64,000 nt of DNA from Daphnia pulex. Taxonomy: Eukaryota; Arthropoda; Branchiopoda; Diplostraca; Daphniidae. Below, one piece after another: positions 45,674 to 62,450 of this stretch; positions within the stretch are counted from its first letter, which is position 1; each line of letters opens with the position of its first letter. The notes under the pieces were generated by a model. The model made no database searches, was not told the origin of the DNA, and saw only the letters and a program-made list of their open reading frames with translations. Where the stretch lies: positions 1,798,001-1,862,000 of the forward strand of contig NC_060017.1 in assembly GCF_021134715.1 (NCBI RefSeq), given 5' to 3'. A program made the position numbers and the translations under genes.

Positions 45674-47363
45674 ATGTCGTTCTACAGAAATATCGTTTGG
45701 TTTGCTAGAGGAATGAAGGATTATACCAAGTAAGTCTGTGCTTACTAAATGTGTATTGTAAATTTAACTAACTTAAGTCTTCGTATAATATCAAACTGAA
45801 CATATGCTGTGAATCCTTCTTAAATTACAGGGGAGGATATGAGTCTGCTAGTAAGCATTTTAACCCAGCTGACCTTGACTTGAATGTTGACTGTTCAGAA
45901 AAGTCATACATGATAACAGGCGGCAATAGTGGAATTGGAAAATGTATTGCATTGGACATTGCTAAAAGAGGAGGAACAGTTCACCTTGTATGTCGTAACA
46001 AAAAATCAGCCCAAGAAGCTCAAACAGAAATTAAAAAAGCTTCAGGAAACAATGTAAAAATTAACAGTTTTGATCATAGAAAACCTAATCCTCCTTCATA
46101 ATATTTTTTTTTTTTTTTCAGAATGTCCATGTTCATTCATTGGATCTTTCTGATTCTAAAGGTGTTGTAGAATTTAGTAGAAAGTTTGTTGAGAGTGGAA
46201 CTCAGCTGAATGTATTAGTAAGTTCAAATCTTTTCAAAAACATTGTGATCTTTCATGAAATGGATTTAAATAATTTTATTTTTGCAAAATTTCTCTTATT
46301 AAATAGGTCAACAATGCAGGCTGTATGATAAACAACAGGGAAGTTGATGCCAATGGAAATGAAAAAAACTTTGCTACAAATACATTGGGGACCCATTTGC
46401 TTACTACATCTCTTATCCCTGTTTTGTCTAGGTATATAGAACTTCAAAATATTAACAATTCAATTGTGAGTACTTTAAAAATATGATTTTTAAATATCTC
46501 TTAATTAGGTCAAGTCAACCCAGAGTTATTATCGTTTCCAGTGGGGGCATGTTAGTTCAAAAGCTAAATGTAGATGATTGGCAATTGGAAAAGGAAAAGA
46601 AGTTTGATGGAACCATGGCGTATGCACAAAACAAGAGACAGCAGGTTTGATTAATGAGTGCTGAGGATGGAATAACACCCATAATAATTATGTCAAATCA
46701 ATAGGTAGTAATGACGGAGCAGTATGCAAAAAAATATCCAAATATCCATTTTTCGGTTATGCACCCTGGATGGGCCGACGTATGTATTTCCTAAATTATT
46801 TTAGGCAGACAATAACCCACTCCCATACTAGAAAACTTTAATATTTTAAAGAAAAAATTTAACTCGATTATTTCAAATTAAATTTGTGAACCCGTAGACT
46901 CCGGCTGTTCGCTCTTCCATGCCGGAATTTTACGAGAAAATGAAAGACCGCCTTCGCACTGCCGAGCAGGGAGCTGATACAGCTAGTTGGCTGGTAAGCA
47001 CCAGTTGCTATTTTGTTTTAATTTACATATAAACAAAACATTTAAATAACACATAACATAAATACATAAAAAATATATTTTTTGCTAGGCTATTTCAGAA
47101 GCAGCCTTAAAACAATCGTCTGGTTTGTTTTTTGAGGGTACGTCCATTGATGCACCAAACTATTTTGTGTTTAAAACTTATAAAACCTTTTATTAAACCG
47201 TCGGGGTTTCTTCAATAGACTACACCTAAACCTTGTCTTTCTTTTAGATCGCCGTTCAGTTTCAACCCACTTACCGTTGGCATGGACTCATTCGACTAAA
47301 GAGGAAGAAGCCAAATTCATGGCCAAGTTAGAAGCCCTAGCTGACGAATTCATGAAGAACTAA
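45674..47363 (+). CDS. DHRS12: DHRS12-like short-chain dehydrogenase/reductase
   Basis: Nine exons: 45674-45729, 45831-46053, 46122-46217, 46307-46431, 46509-46644, 46705-46779, 46898-46993, 47089-47137 and 47248-47363 (972 bases, 323 residues). It is a Rossmann-fold NAD(P)-dependent oxidoreductase of the SDR family. Visible motifs: cofactor loop TGGNSGIG (residues 48-55), NNAG (127-130), catalytic Ser177/Ser178 in the VSSGGM turn, and the YxxxK pair Tyr205/Lys209 (MAYAQNKRQQ). The N-terminus (MSFYRNIVWFARGMKDYTK), the MHPGWADTP turn and the C-terminal FFEDRRSVSTHLP are DHRS12 signatures. The natural substrate of DHRS12 is unsettled. Length matches the family (about 317-325). ATTAAA at 47519-47524 is a possible poly(A) signal. 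The gene is convergent with DHX15. Confidence 0.93.
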
Positions 47364-47710
47364 TTTTCGATCATTACAAGTGTACATTGAAATTTCAGCT
47401 AAAATTGATGATACTCCATGTATTGTACCATCTCGAAATTTTCAATGTTGGACATTGATGCAACATGTGCACATTTTGTTAAAGATTACAATTGTAATAT
47501 TCGACTGCTTGATTTCCGATTAAATGTAATATTTGAATAAGCTTTGATGTTTGCGAAAGAAGTCGGAATGTCTTCGCCTCGAATCAATTCATGGAAACTG
47601 ATGATCGGTCGACTTTACAAAGTAAGTGTAAGAGGTGTTTTTAAGCCCTAAAAAAACAGTTTGACTCCTGATATCGAATAGAAACAAAGGATAACGTCAA
47701 CTTACCGTTT
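47364..47710. other. Convergent 3' spacer between DHRS12 and DHX15
   Basis: 347 bp shared by the two 3' UTRs. ATTAAA at 47519 serves the plus strand. No AATAAA was found on the minus strand, and no ORF is supported. Confidence 0.5.
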
Positions 47711-51195
<3,485 letters not shown>

Positions 51196-52795
51196 AATAA
51201 GAGGTGAAAATATCTATTTTACGATATTTAAAAACGAACAGGACGTGGATACACGTTTTCCAACAGCACAGACAGGAACTTCGGCCACCAATTTCCACAC
51301 TTGCAGACGCTACTTGTGAAATTCAAAGGAAGCACGCGTTTCATTTCAAATCGCTAGATGGCACATAGCCAATAAGCGGCGAACTGCGGAACTACTGGTT
51401 TATTGCCACAATTTAAGTTGACAATAACTCGTCTACAGATGCCGTATTTTTATGCGCGGCGCTGATCTATAAATGTATATGGCTTTGCTTCTAATTCGTT
51501 TCAGACCCTAGCTATATGGTATTTGCTAATTGAATAGTATAGTAATTATTTTACTGCTCGATCACAATTTCATGGTTGCCTCGTTTTGGTGGTTAGAAAG
51601 TTACAAGTTAGCCTAAATGAAAAAGTTGTTGATTTCTCAATTCGGAATATTTCCTCCGTTCAGTACCGTTATGTTTATATATTCCACGAGAATTCAGCAT
51701 TGACGACGTCCTTATTATAAAAAACTTTGAATTCATTTCAAATAAATTAGTTTGAATATCCAATACGCATTGAAGGACTCAATTTGTCTTATTTCTATTA
51801 ATCATGTGTTTGGTCTAATGAAATTAGGCCTAGGAAAAAATAGAAAATAAAAATCTATATGGGGAGAAGCTATTGTTTAAATGCATTGATGCTTCCCGGA
51901 ATAATTCAATTTAAATTGTTCTTTATTAGTAGGGAAGTTGTAGAGAGAAAGTAGAACGCAGAGAACGGGCATGAAATCGTGAACTGAGCGGAACACATAG
52001 CAGTAAAGAAAAAAAGAAAGGCTAGGAAATTTGATGTCCTATTTCTTCTTTCTCGGTGCTCCCGACATTCACATCGCTACCTGCCGCCGAGGAATTAACA
52101 GGTCTTCCGTCCTACGTCCGTCCAGTTTACGTTTCCCTGTTACAATTCCCTTTGAAAATCCGTAAGACAATTTTTTGTTACCGTTAATTTTATCGCTATA
52201 GCTAAAAATCTGTAATATTACTTAACAAAATAATTGGAAATTTCGTGTGTGCTGTTAAATAACTTGATTTCAATGGCCGAAAAAGTGCCCGTACTTCGGG
52301 AGAAAATATTTCCAAAGAAACCCGATTTCCGTTACGCGCTCTCAGTATCTAGAGCATCGCATTTTGATTTAATATTTTCCTTCTAAAGAGACCAAAGACT
52401 ACTTTTTTTATTTGCATTTCTGTTTATGATTTGCAAAAATTGCGATCGGACATTTTTTGAATTGGGAGCCTTCGCCCTCTATGTCGTCTGAACTTGTTGA
52501 TGTTATTAACAGATATCTTATTGAATAAAACTAGAGGTGCTGCTTGATTAGATAAGAGAAAGCCAGCAAGCAGTTATCCAGTGAAGGTAAACTGTAAATT
52601 ATCCAGTGAAGGTAAACTGTAAAATGAAAGATGCAACGAACTTTCGACCGAGCCCTTAACTAAATATGTGTCAATGAACTCGAGAAACTTCTTTGTATTA
52701 ACTAGGGTATACAGAAAAATGGACAAAATCATGTAGAGATTATGAACATTAAAATAATGATTTTTTTATTGTTGTTTTATTTTCAGGGACTGGCA
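51196..52795. other. Divergent promoter region between DHX15 and the quinone oxidoreductase
   Basis: 1.6 kb head-to-head spacer. It should contain both promoters and a 5' UTR exon for the plus-strand gene, since that coding start lies 9 bp after an acceptor at 52786. A perfect 25-bp tandem duplication at 52574-52623 contains AAGGTAAAC donor-like sites. No other element is recognised. Confidence 0.5.
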
Positions 52796-54582
52796 ATGAA
52801 GGCTGTACGTGTGCACACATTTGGAGGACCAGAAGTCTTGAAAGTAGAGTCTGATGTTCCGATTCCTGTTCATTCTGAAACCCAGGTTTTTTATTTGTTC
52901 ACTTGCTTCAATTGACACGACTGTTCTAAAGTTGCTATGTTTAGGTTTTGATTAGGGTTGGTTCAGCTGGTGTTAATCCAGTTGACACATACATTAGAAT
53001 GGGATTATTTGCTCAATTGCCAACTCTGCCTTACATCCCTGGACGTGATGGTTCTGGAACTATTGAAAAAGTTGGCTCCAAAGTTGACACACTCAAGGTT
53101 AGTCGTCCTTTTTAAAATAATCTTCCAAAGGAACAGGTTCAATGATTTGAAATCATCCAAATACTCAAGAAATAGTTTGAAGAGAAAGTGCTACAATTTC
53201 TTCTTTTCTATTGCAGGAAGGTGATCGCGTTTTCTTTTCCGGAGCCAGCGGCTCTTACGCCGAGTACGTTGCTTGTGAATCGCATTCAGTGTTCCATCTG
53301 GCTGATCGCCTCTCCTTCGCCCAAGGGGCCGCTCTAGGTGTTCCTTACTTCACGGCTTATCGCGCTATATTTATCAAGTATATAAAAGACACTCTGCTTT
53401 CACATTTCCTTTATTTTCAATTCAATCTAATGGTTTTTATTCTTCTTCCCCCTCTTGTGTTGTGCAGAGGAAAGGCCAAGGCCGGCGATCGTGTTTTGGT
53501 TCATGGAGCCAGTGGAGCTGTTGGTTTAGCCGCTTGTCAAATCGCTAAAGCGCACGGTAATTAGCTATAATAAACCATCTTCTGTCGTAATGCTAGACGA
53601 AAAGACCACCTACAGCAATATCACTTGTGAAAACGTACTTAAAACAAAATGGCGTCGTTTTACAGCGATAGCACATTCTTCATGTCTAGCGATTTAAAAG
53701 TTACAACTTTTTTGTTTCGTTTGGTAATTTCACCCTTTTTTTCTTTTGTCTGTCAGGAATGACCGTCGTTGGAACAGCAGGTTCTCCCCAGGGGATGGAA
53801 CTGGTGAAAAACAATGGAGCTCATCTGGTATTCAATCACAGGTATATACATGGACAACACTTAAGCATTTCCCTCCCCTATTCTCGACACTTGAATCGAC
53901 TCATCTCTTGTCGGAACGCGCACCGATACCACTCCCCAATTTCCGGAATGTGCTCTTCCCTGCCCTGTCCTGAGGACCCAGCTTCCAATTCATCATCTTT
54001 TGTTTATATTCACAGGGAGAAGGGATATTTGGAACTAGCTGCCGAAGCGGTGGGCGGTGACGGTTTTGATGTTATTATCGAAAACGCATCAGACATCAAT
54101 CTCGGCTCGGATTTGACCGTCATTGGTCCGGGCGCTCGTGTTGTGGTATAGACGTCATCTGGGGCGGAATTTCTGTTCACACACTTTATCTTTTCTCTTT
54201 TTCTCTTTCTCTTTTTTTATCTAGATTGTGGGCAATCGAGGCAACGTCGAAATCAGCCCTCGTTTCCTGATGACAGAGGAGGCCTCTATCGTCGGATGCG
54301 CCCTTTTCAGATCCACTCCGGTACATATGGATAAAGCTTCTTCCCCCCTCATATGAATGATGGGGCTCCTTTTCAATGGAAAAAAAATTTCTTAAATGTC
54401 TAAATCGTGTGCAGGAGGAGTGGCGTCAAACGGCCGCGTCGGTGGTGGCCGGCGTCGAGATGGGCTTCCTGACGCCGTTCATCGACAGAGAATACCCGAT
54501 GGAGACGGTTCAAGAGGCTCACGCCCATGTTCTCAGTCACGAAGGAGGATCACGTGGCAAACTGGTCCTGACAATGACGTAG
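52796..54582 (+). CDS. CRYZ: Zeta-crystallin-type quinone oxidoreductase (NADPH)
   Basis: Eight coding exons: 52796-52885, 52945-53097, 53217-53377, 53468-53556, 53757-53841, 54016-54145, 54225-54320 and 54415-54582 (972 bases, 323 residues; human CRYZ 329). It is a zinc-free medium-chain dehydrogenase/reductase that reduces quinones by one electron using NADPH. Visible: [18 protein letters not shown] start, [12 protein letters not shown] and PGRDGSGTI substrate-domain signatures, the nucleotide loop GASGAVG (148-154), the TAGSPQG segment contacting the NADPH phosphate, [11 protein letters not shown], and the [21 protein letters not shown]-terminus. There are no structural-zinc Cys clusters, as expected. 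The ATG follows a GGACTGGCA leader just after an acceptor, implying an upstream non-coding exon. Two introns (53557-53756 and 53842-54015) are longer than the usual 60-70 bp. Confidence 0.94.
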
Positions 54583-55730
54583 ATGTCGTCAGCGAATGAA
54601 GACGGAACATACTTTTTTTCCCTCCTATATTTTTTGGTTGCAAGCTCTTTCTTGAATGAACGCTGCATTTTATGGACAGTCTGTCTGAGATTGCCACTGT
54701 TCTTCTCTCTTATTCTAAGGTGTAATGGATCTTCCTTATCTCTTTTTATTTTTTTTTCTAAAATGTATGATTCGGTCATGTGTGTGTGTATGAGCGCGTC
54801 TGAAGGCTTCGCCAAAGGAATGTCGCAGCGAAAGGAATTCACTACCGTGAATCGTGCAGCCCTTTCTTCCTCCCCCCTTACTACCCCACCTGACCTGCCT
54901 TATACGCGCACTCAAAATACATTAGACATTATAAGATATTCATTTTTTGTTGTCATTTCCAACGAATAAGGAGATGACCAAATGTCTTAACATTGACGCA
55001 CTTTCCATTGTCAAGCCAAGAGAGATTTTCGGACTGTCGAATCAGACAGTTGAATGAGACTTTGGCGGTTTCAGGCTCCGATGGAGATGATAATGTCACG
55101 TGACAACGGGAAAAGAATAAAGAAACATAAACAGCACTCACGACCGGGATTAAAACTTTTGCCAGGTGTTTCACACGGACATTTTTTTCTTTTTTTTTTT
55201 TACATTTGCGTGATGTTTCGTCTCTTTTCTTCACGAGTGAAAAGACAAATGTTACGCAACATCAAAGAAGACTCGGGTTATAAAATGGCACGAAGTCATT
55301 TGTGTGTGTGTGTGTGGGAACAATTTTCAAATCCGATCGCGGGTGGGGGGGAGGAGCCCCCCCAAAAAATCCAAGAGGTTGATGGCCCGCGGGTTTTGAA
55401 ACCAACGTGAACTAAACCCAGCGGATTGTGACTCGCTGCATGGGGGAGGAGGTAACGAAGAATAGAGAAAAGGGACAGGGACCAAATCGTCCAAGTCTTT
55501 CACTGGGCCGGCTAGAGGGCGGTTCAGTTGCTCTCCGACTCTCCGCTCCGACAGGTCTTCCCTTTAAAAATATACGTAAAATAAGATTTGCGTTTGACAA
55601 GAAGTTTGTTGTGGTTTTTTTTTAATAATAACTCCGGTCTTCCAGCACCAGCAGTGCGATTTTGTTTTTTTAGTGCGGGAGGAAGACGAATCTCTCCGGC
55701 CGCGGCGCACAGTGTTCTGTCGGCGTGAGG
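54583..55730. other. CRYZ 3' UTR and laminin upstream region
   Basis: AATAAA at 55116-55121 is a possible but distant poly(A) signal for the oxidoreductase. The last 300 bp are GC-richer and contain GGTTCAGTTGC (initiator-like, about 55521), suiting the laminin gene promoter and 5' UTR. No ORF is supported. Confidence 0.45.
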
Positions 55731-58700
55731 ATGATGAGTGTCGTTTCTTTGCTGGCCTCGTTGCTCCTCGTGACCAGCCAGGCTGTGACCGCACAGTCTC
55801 AGCTGATTGGCAGCGATGACGGAACCAATCAACAATCTGGCAATCGTTGCATCGACGACGAACAGAATCCGCAGGTAAAAAACCAAAATTTAATCTCTCT
55901 TCTGTTCATTTTCAACCATTTGTCGATGGCAAACTTTTGTCTCCATGTCTTCTTTGAAGGAGATAACCATTTTCTCTGAACTGTGCTGGTGGGGTAAGAG
56001 GGGGGACAAGGGTCTTCATTAGTCGAGTGGCACTTGCACTATCACAGGGTTGGTTTCCCTTTTTTTTTGGAAAAAAAAAGTCTTGTATTTCTTGTCTATC
56101 CCCTCTGGTTGTCGCCCTTTTTGGTGGAGGGCATCTCCGCTTTCCTGAAGAAGTCCGCCAAATGCGAAATTGCCTCCCAGCAGCAGCAGCAGTTCAATCC
56201 CTCTGTGGGAAACACATGGCACCATTTAAAAGGCTCTCGTATTTTTTTCTTCGGCGACGTCTCTATGCTCAGGGGGTGAGAAAGACTCTAAATATATCTT
56301 ATAAGAAAAAATTCCCTCCTCAAGTTCAAAGGTCGGAAGTTGTCCCTCTGTTACTACTCCAAATGATTTCCCTCTCCCCCGTCGTTATAGACACGCAAAC
56401 ACAAACCAACCCTCGACTCTCCTATATACTATGCCCAGCCCAAGACCCTGTGCATCGTTGGGTGTATATCTGAAACTCTGTGATGAGTTATTTACACAGA
56501 TGTCTTCAATTGCGCCGAGGGACCCTATTTTTATGTCTCTTCTTTCTTTTACCCTCACCGTTTTTGTTGTTGTTATAAAAACCTTGTCGACAGTTTTTTT
56601 CTTTCTTGGGCTCATCTTCTGCGCCCAGTCCTCACCACCGGGGGTGTCGGTCGTCGTTGTCGTTGCCGGTAAAAATTCTAATCGATTTCCCACATAAATA
56701 ACTCGGGAGGAAAGCCGCTCTTTTCGTCTATTTTCCACCATTAAAGAAGAAATAGGGGAGAAAGAGCCGGAAAGGTTGCACAGCACACACAAGAATCCCG
56801 AGTCAGAAAAAAGCCGCTATTTTATATCCATCGCCGACATGAACTGCGTGTGATCAGTGGAAACCATTTTTATATTTTTCTCTTATTTTTCCACATATAA
56901 TCTACAAGGAGAAGGAAATATTTGGGGATATCTTTGAGAACTGACCTCTGAACTGGCTGGGTTCTTTTCGTGTTGATGCATCGGCAATCTCTAAAATAAC
57001 AGCACGAAGACATTCAAGTGTCACTTTGGAGAGTTGAGCAGACGCAGAAGAAAAAAAGGAGGTTCATGTCTGGTTTTGATGAGAAGATCCAGTTACTCAC
57101 AGAACGGCCTCACCAACGGAAGGGGGTAAATTATACCACACTAAAGATGAACACAAGTAATACCCTCGCCTGTCGACTGCACCAGAAGAGACTGCTGCTT
57201 CTTGGGTGGTTCATCACCAACACTTTTTTTATTTCATTCTTTCCCACAGCTATTTTGTAGTTTCCAGGATTTTTTCTTTGTGTGTGTGTGTGTAATTCTC
57301 ATCTTTTTCTTTCCCCGCTGCTGGCAAAATGATAAACCGAAACCTGTCAGAGTTAACGAGACTCAATTTAACAAAAAGAAAGAAAAAAAAAGAGAGACGG
57401 GAGAAAAGAAAAACAAAAACCCACTCAAATAACTATCGAAATCAAGCTTTTATTTCGATTGGAATCCCTAAAAATATTTTACCGGTCTCTTCTAAAGGAG
57501 ATTTCTCTCTATTGTAGCAGCTCCTTTCAATATTTTGTGCGTGAGCGATCACGAAAGTGGTTCCCGATAAATCAAAAGAAAATGAAGGGAGAAATAAAAA
57601 ACTTGTTTTCGGATATCTGTATTTTTCACGCGCGCAAGAGCAAACAAATGTATAACGAAACACGCCATGTGTAATGCATTCCGGGAGAAGAGGAAAAAAA
57701 AAGAGATTGTTCCCGAAAAAATTATTCCCCCCCCCCCCATCTTACTTGTTTGTTATTTTTGTTATTTTTTTGATCGTGCTGGAGATTTTCCATGTCACGT
57801 TCGCCAGCAACTTTTTTCAGTCACGCATTCAGGAAAAGAAAAAAAAAATTTGAAGTCTAGAATTCTTATCAAAAGTCTGGTATACACATGTATAATAAGT
57901 ACCGTTAGTGTGCGTAATAGCGCTCCAGTGATGTCAAGTTTCATCCGACACGATTTGATTTATAATTCAAATTTGAAAGCGGACGCATTTGGCGAATTGG
58001 AAAATGAACGATTATACAAGCCGTTAAAACCACACGATATTTCACATCGTGTTGTTTTTTGTTGTTATCTAACGAACCTAATAAAAAAAAAGGTAAAAAA
58101 AAAAAAACAAATTGGCATTTGTGCTGCGGGTTTTTTTGCTGGGTCGGGACGATCCATTCCGGAATTATAAAAGGGGACTCGACGAACAATAACCAGCACA
58201 CTATATGCAAATGAAAGAGGGCCATCAAACCAAGGCGGCCCTTTCACTTTATTGCGGCGGCGCGAGCGCTGCTCACCATTCCGGGATTTTTTACAGAATT
58301 TCTTTTGGCCAAATTCAAATTTGTTTTTTTTTAATCGGACAATGTCCGCGTTGGACTGCAGTTAGCCATGTAGCTACGCCACAGGGTGATTGCATGTCCA
58401 TCCTTGGACACACCAGCACTTCCCGGGCAGTTTAGACCCGTGATGATGATGTGATCCTTTCCAATATCCTTTTGTATGGAAAATTCTTTCATTTCTTTTT
58501 AATAATTTATGTCTTTTTGGTTTTGTTTTGTTTTGTTTTTCATTTCTTGGCGATTGTTGCAGCGATGCATTCCCGATTTCGTGAACGCGGCTTTCAACGG
58601 GCGAGTGGAAGCGACCAACACCTGCGGCCTGTACGGGCCGAGCGAGTTCTGCACGCAGACGGGAGCCAAAGGACCGGAGAAATCGTGCGACATTTGCGAC

Positions 58701-61700
58701 GCCCGCGTTTCGCATTTGGCCCATCCGGCCGATTACCTGACCGACTTCAACAACAACGACAACATCACCTGGTGGCAGTCGGACACGATGCTGGAGGGCA
58801 TCCAGTACCCGACTCAAGTCAACTTGACTCTCAATCTTCGTAAGTTATTATCTCCTATATGGTAATTGATTCGCCAAGACTACCCTCAGCTAATGCGTAA
58901 TGAGTAACCGTCACTCGTTACGCCGCGCGGTGGTTCGTGCGTGCCTGTGTGTTTGGCTTTTTCTCGTCGGCTAATGAGTTTTTGGCGCCTCCTGGTAAGG
59001 GGCTAGAAAAAGACCGCCGACGTGCACACACACACGAGTAAAAAATATGAGAAAATCAACATGAGCGCTGCTGGCGACCTCCAAGAGTGAGCGGCTGACT
59101 GCTGCCCCGGCCAAATCAAATTTGCATCTATATGGAACGCAGAAACTCAGAGCTAACTCTATGGTTAGCTCTACAAACATATCAACGATGCTACACGCTC
59201 CATTTCTTTTCCCCCCCAAAGCTCCTCCCCGATTCCTTCCGGCTTTTGATATCTGGTCCCAGTCATCGGGTTTTGAAATGAGAACCGCACAAAATTCGAT
59301 CTTTTTTTCTTCTTCTTCTTCTTCTCCTCAGCTTTTGGGTTGCTTTCTACATTCTCAAGAGCCCTGTGAAAATGGAAAACATTCGAACAATTTTTAACGA
59401 CCCTCTCTCTAGTGGCGATCCTCCGAGAGCGGCGGGGCTCCGTTGATAGTCAGCAGGTCAAAAGTAATACGATCCGAAACACATGTGGCTCCACTCAACA
59501 AGCTATGCCATAGACTTTTATCTTTCCAAACTCCCCTACATATTCATTTTAAATCAGAATATAAGAAAGAAACCCCTTTTCAAGTTTGAAAAATATGAGG
59601 TTAATCAACGAAATTTCCGCTTCTTCACACACAGTAGCCTCGTGCGACTAAAACCTAAAACACTTCCGTATTTTTTAATCAAGTCGAGTTTTTTAGATCT
59701 CTCTCTCTCCTGCAGTGTTGGTTATATAGCCTTAGCACCCAGAAGAGTTCAAGAACTCGGCGAGAAAGTCTTTAAGGACACGGAGAAGGATGTCCAATAA
59801 AATATGCCAGTCCTCCCACTTTGTATGCACGGCGCTTCGTTCGTGCCGAGACGACGGCGGCGACTCCCGCGGTCGTCGTCTTGTCAACTGACACGGGAGG
59901 AATTTTTTTTTTCCTTCCCCCCATTCTCCGCCTTCGTAGAGAGCCAGCGAGAGTCATAATTTCCAGCTGCCACCGCTTTTTTTTATTTTTCTGAAAGAAA
60001 AGAAAATTATTCGTTTTCTTTTTCCTTTATTCTTTTCGGTGAACAATAACAGAAGTGACAAAGGATTAAAAGAAGCCAAAGGGGAGGGAAAATGACTGGA
60101 AAAGAATAGATGGAAAAAAGAACTATTAATTATATACTCGTAACTCTTGTAGGGTCTGCTTGATTAGTGTCGAATCACGACCGTGCACGCTCAAGAATGC
60201 GCGGGCATTCGTTTACAGGGCTTCGCGTGTGTCCCCCCTTCTTTGTTTAGCCCCTATATTCAGTTTTACCTTTAACCCTTTGTAGTCCTTCATCCTCATC
60301 TTGTTTCTCCCCATACACAAAAAAAGGAGATAACCATTATGAGATGCCAGACAGCCCAGGTGTCTGTCCGTGTGTTCAACATACAACAACAAAAAAATAA
60401 GCCGATCGTATAACACTGGAAATTCTTCTTCAACAAATCTCCCTTTTCTCTTTTTTTCTTTTTTTATCTGAAAAAAAAACAAAAGATATACGCCCCATAA
60501 AATCGCAAAAAGCAGGTCGTACCGTATAATAACTTCTCTGTTATTATTTTTTCCCCCTTTTTGGGTGGCCAGTTTGATGCCCGGTTCATCTTCTTGAGAT
60601 TTCTGAGGGCCGTTCATTTTTTTGTTTCTTTCGCGCGTAACACTCGTTGACGAATTAAATGTTGCACGCATGAATTAAATGGCGGTCCCTTCAGCTTTCG
60701 AGACAGGAAATCTGCGACCCAGCGATGTGATTAGAACCAAAAGGAAACGATATTCTATATACCAACACATCAAGTGAAAAGGGACCCCGATTTTTTTTTT
60801 CTGTCGACGGATTTATTCGGCAGTATGTTTAGACACGAATAAATGTGTGTAATGCGAAAAAAAAAGAAGGAAAATAACAAGTTTTTGTAAAGAAATGCAG
60901 AGCCCTGCGGGAAAAACAGATGCTGTGGACGAGCCATAGCAGCAGCAGCAGCAGCAGAGCAAGAGCTGCTGCTCTCTATATGGGGGGGATTTGTTTATTA
61001 GTTTAGTCTACGGCCTTCGCCGTCTACTTCCATTAGAAAAATGTTTAGCTTTAAAACTCACTTCCTTGTCTTATCTACTCGGAAAGTCCGAATGTCTATC
61101 CGATGGTCAAACGTCTTCGGCTTGTTTTAAACGGAGCCGTAGAAATCGGTCGAGCGCGAGAAAAAACTAGAAAACTTTGACAGTGGGCGATCTGTTGAAC
61201 ATTTCTGAAAGGAGGCCGGCCGAAAACCATAAAAAGAACCCATTTTCGTTCGCCTTTTTTTATTTGTTTTTCTTTTCTAGAGTTGTTGGATGTAATCGAC
61301 TGTTTGTCTGAGATAATGAGAGGCAGACAGAAATGAAGGGAAATGAAAACAAAAATTTATGGGCGGTGATAGCGATTAGTTGGCTCACAGTACTTGCCGT
61401 TAATCGCTCGCTGATAAAAGAGCGGGGCTTCCGGTGTCGCTTAATGTCTTATTTAGTATTCAGCTGTTAACAAATTTTTATTCGATTTTCATGGGACGAA
61501 ATTGATTTTTTCTGTGACTTTTCATTCTTTTTTCAACAGGAAAGGCATTCGACATCACATACATTCGTGTCAAATTTCAATCTCCCCGCCCAGAGAGTTT
61601 CGCCCTCTACAAGCGAACGTCGGAAGATGGTCCTTGGTTGCCCTATCAGTTTTACAGGTTTGTCGCTAGATGGCTCGTCTATTCCCAAAACAAAAGTTTG

Positions 61701-62450
61701 GATTTGAACTGTTTTCTCTTTTCTCAGTGCTACATGTCGTGACACTTACGGACTGCCTGACAGCAACTTTGTTCGACGTGATGACGAAAAACGTGCCCTG
61801 TGCACGTCTGAATTTTCTGATATCTCACCGTTGACTGGAGGCAACGTGGCCTTCTCTACTTTGGAAGGACGACCATCTGCTTATAACTTTGACGAGAGCA
61901 AGGAACTCCAGGTATTTCATGAATTATATTTCCCACAAGTGAGTCGTTTAATAGTTTACATCAATATTTTTGTTTGTGACAGGATTTCGTAACTGCCACT
62001 GACATCAGGATCACTTTGGATCGTTTAAACACCTTTGGTGATGAAGTCTTTGGTGATCCCAAAGTGCTCAAGTCTTACTTTTACGCCATTTCTGATTTTG
62101 CTGTTGGTGGCAGGTAAGATATTATCACCACCTTCTTTCTTTTTGAATGACCGTGATTACTCTTCATTACCAAATGCATTTTTTACTTCACAAAGAGTAG
62201 CCGTTTGTGATGGCTGTTTAATAGAAGGTTCTTCATCTCTGTAATGTGTTTTCTCATTCGTCCGACAGATGCAAGTGTAACGGCCACGCCTCCGAGTGCG
62301 TGTCGAGTTCGTCGGAAGATGGCAGCTACTCGAACTTGGTGTGCCGTTGCGAGCACAGCACGGCCGGTCGAGACTGCCAAGAATGCCTCCCGTTTTATAA
62401 TGACCGTCCGTGGGCCCGCGCCACCGCCGACGATGCCAATGAATGCCTTC
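55731..62450 (+). CDS. LanB2: Laminin subunit gamma-1 (LanB2), N-terminal exons
   Basis: Six coding exons are in the window: 55731-55874, 58563-58839, 61540-61657, 61728-61911, 61983-62113 and 62269-62450. They give 345 residues; the gene continues past 64000. Laminin gamma chains join alpha and beta chains in secreted basement-membrane heterotrimers, and the N-terminal LN domain polymerises the network. Residues 1 to about 23 form a signal peptide ([20 protein letters not shown]). The LN domain covers about 45-284, with [42 protein letters not shown] and [19 protein letters not shown], all gamma-chain hallmarks. An LE (laminin EGF-like) repeat starts [10 protein letters not shown] at about 286. 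The start chosen is the first of two adjacent ATGs; the open frame upstream lacks an ATG. The first two introns are long (about 2.7 kb each) while later ones are 69-156 bp. Confidence 0.95.
55875..58562 (+). other. Laminin intron 1
   Basis: 2.7-kb intron with GTAAAA donor and TTGCAG acceptor. It is rich in homopolymer and low-complexity runs (A, T, C, GT). Overlapping ORFs here are compositional artefacts. It may hold enhancers, but none can be identified by eye. Confidence 0.7.
58840..61539 (+). other. Laminin intron 2
   Basis: 2.7-kb intron with GTAAGT donor and CAACAG acceptor. It contains a (CAG)n run at about 60938-60957, TTC-rich runs near 59300-59330 and poly-A/T tracts. No conserved ORF or RNA was recognised. 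Confidence 0.7.

Noticed and set aside
55875..58562. Many 60-150-codon ORFs in laminin intron 1
   Set aside because: Low-complexity Lys/Phe/Ser-rich translations on both strands with no domains; explained by A/T-rich and homopolymer runs.
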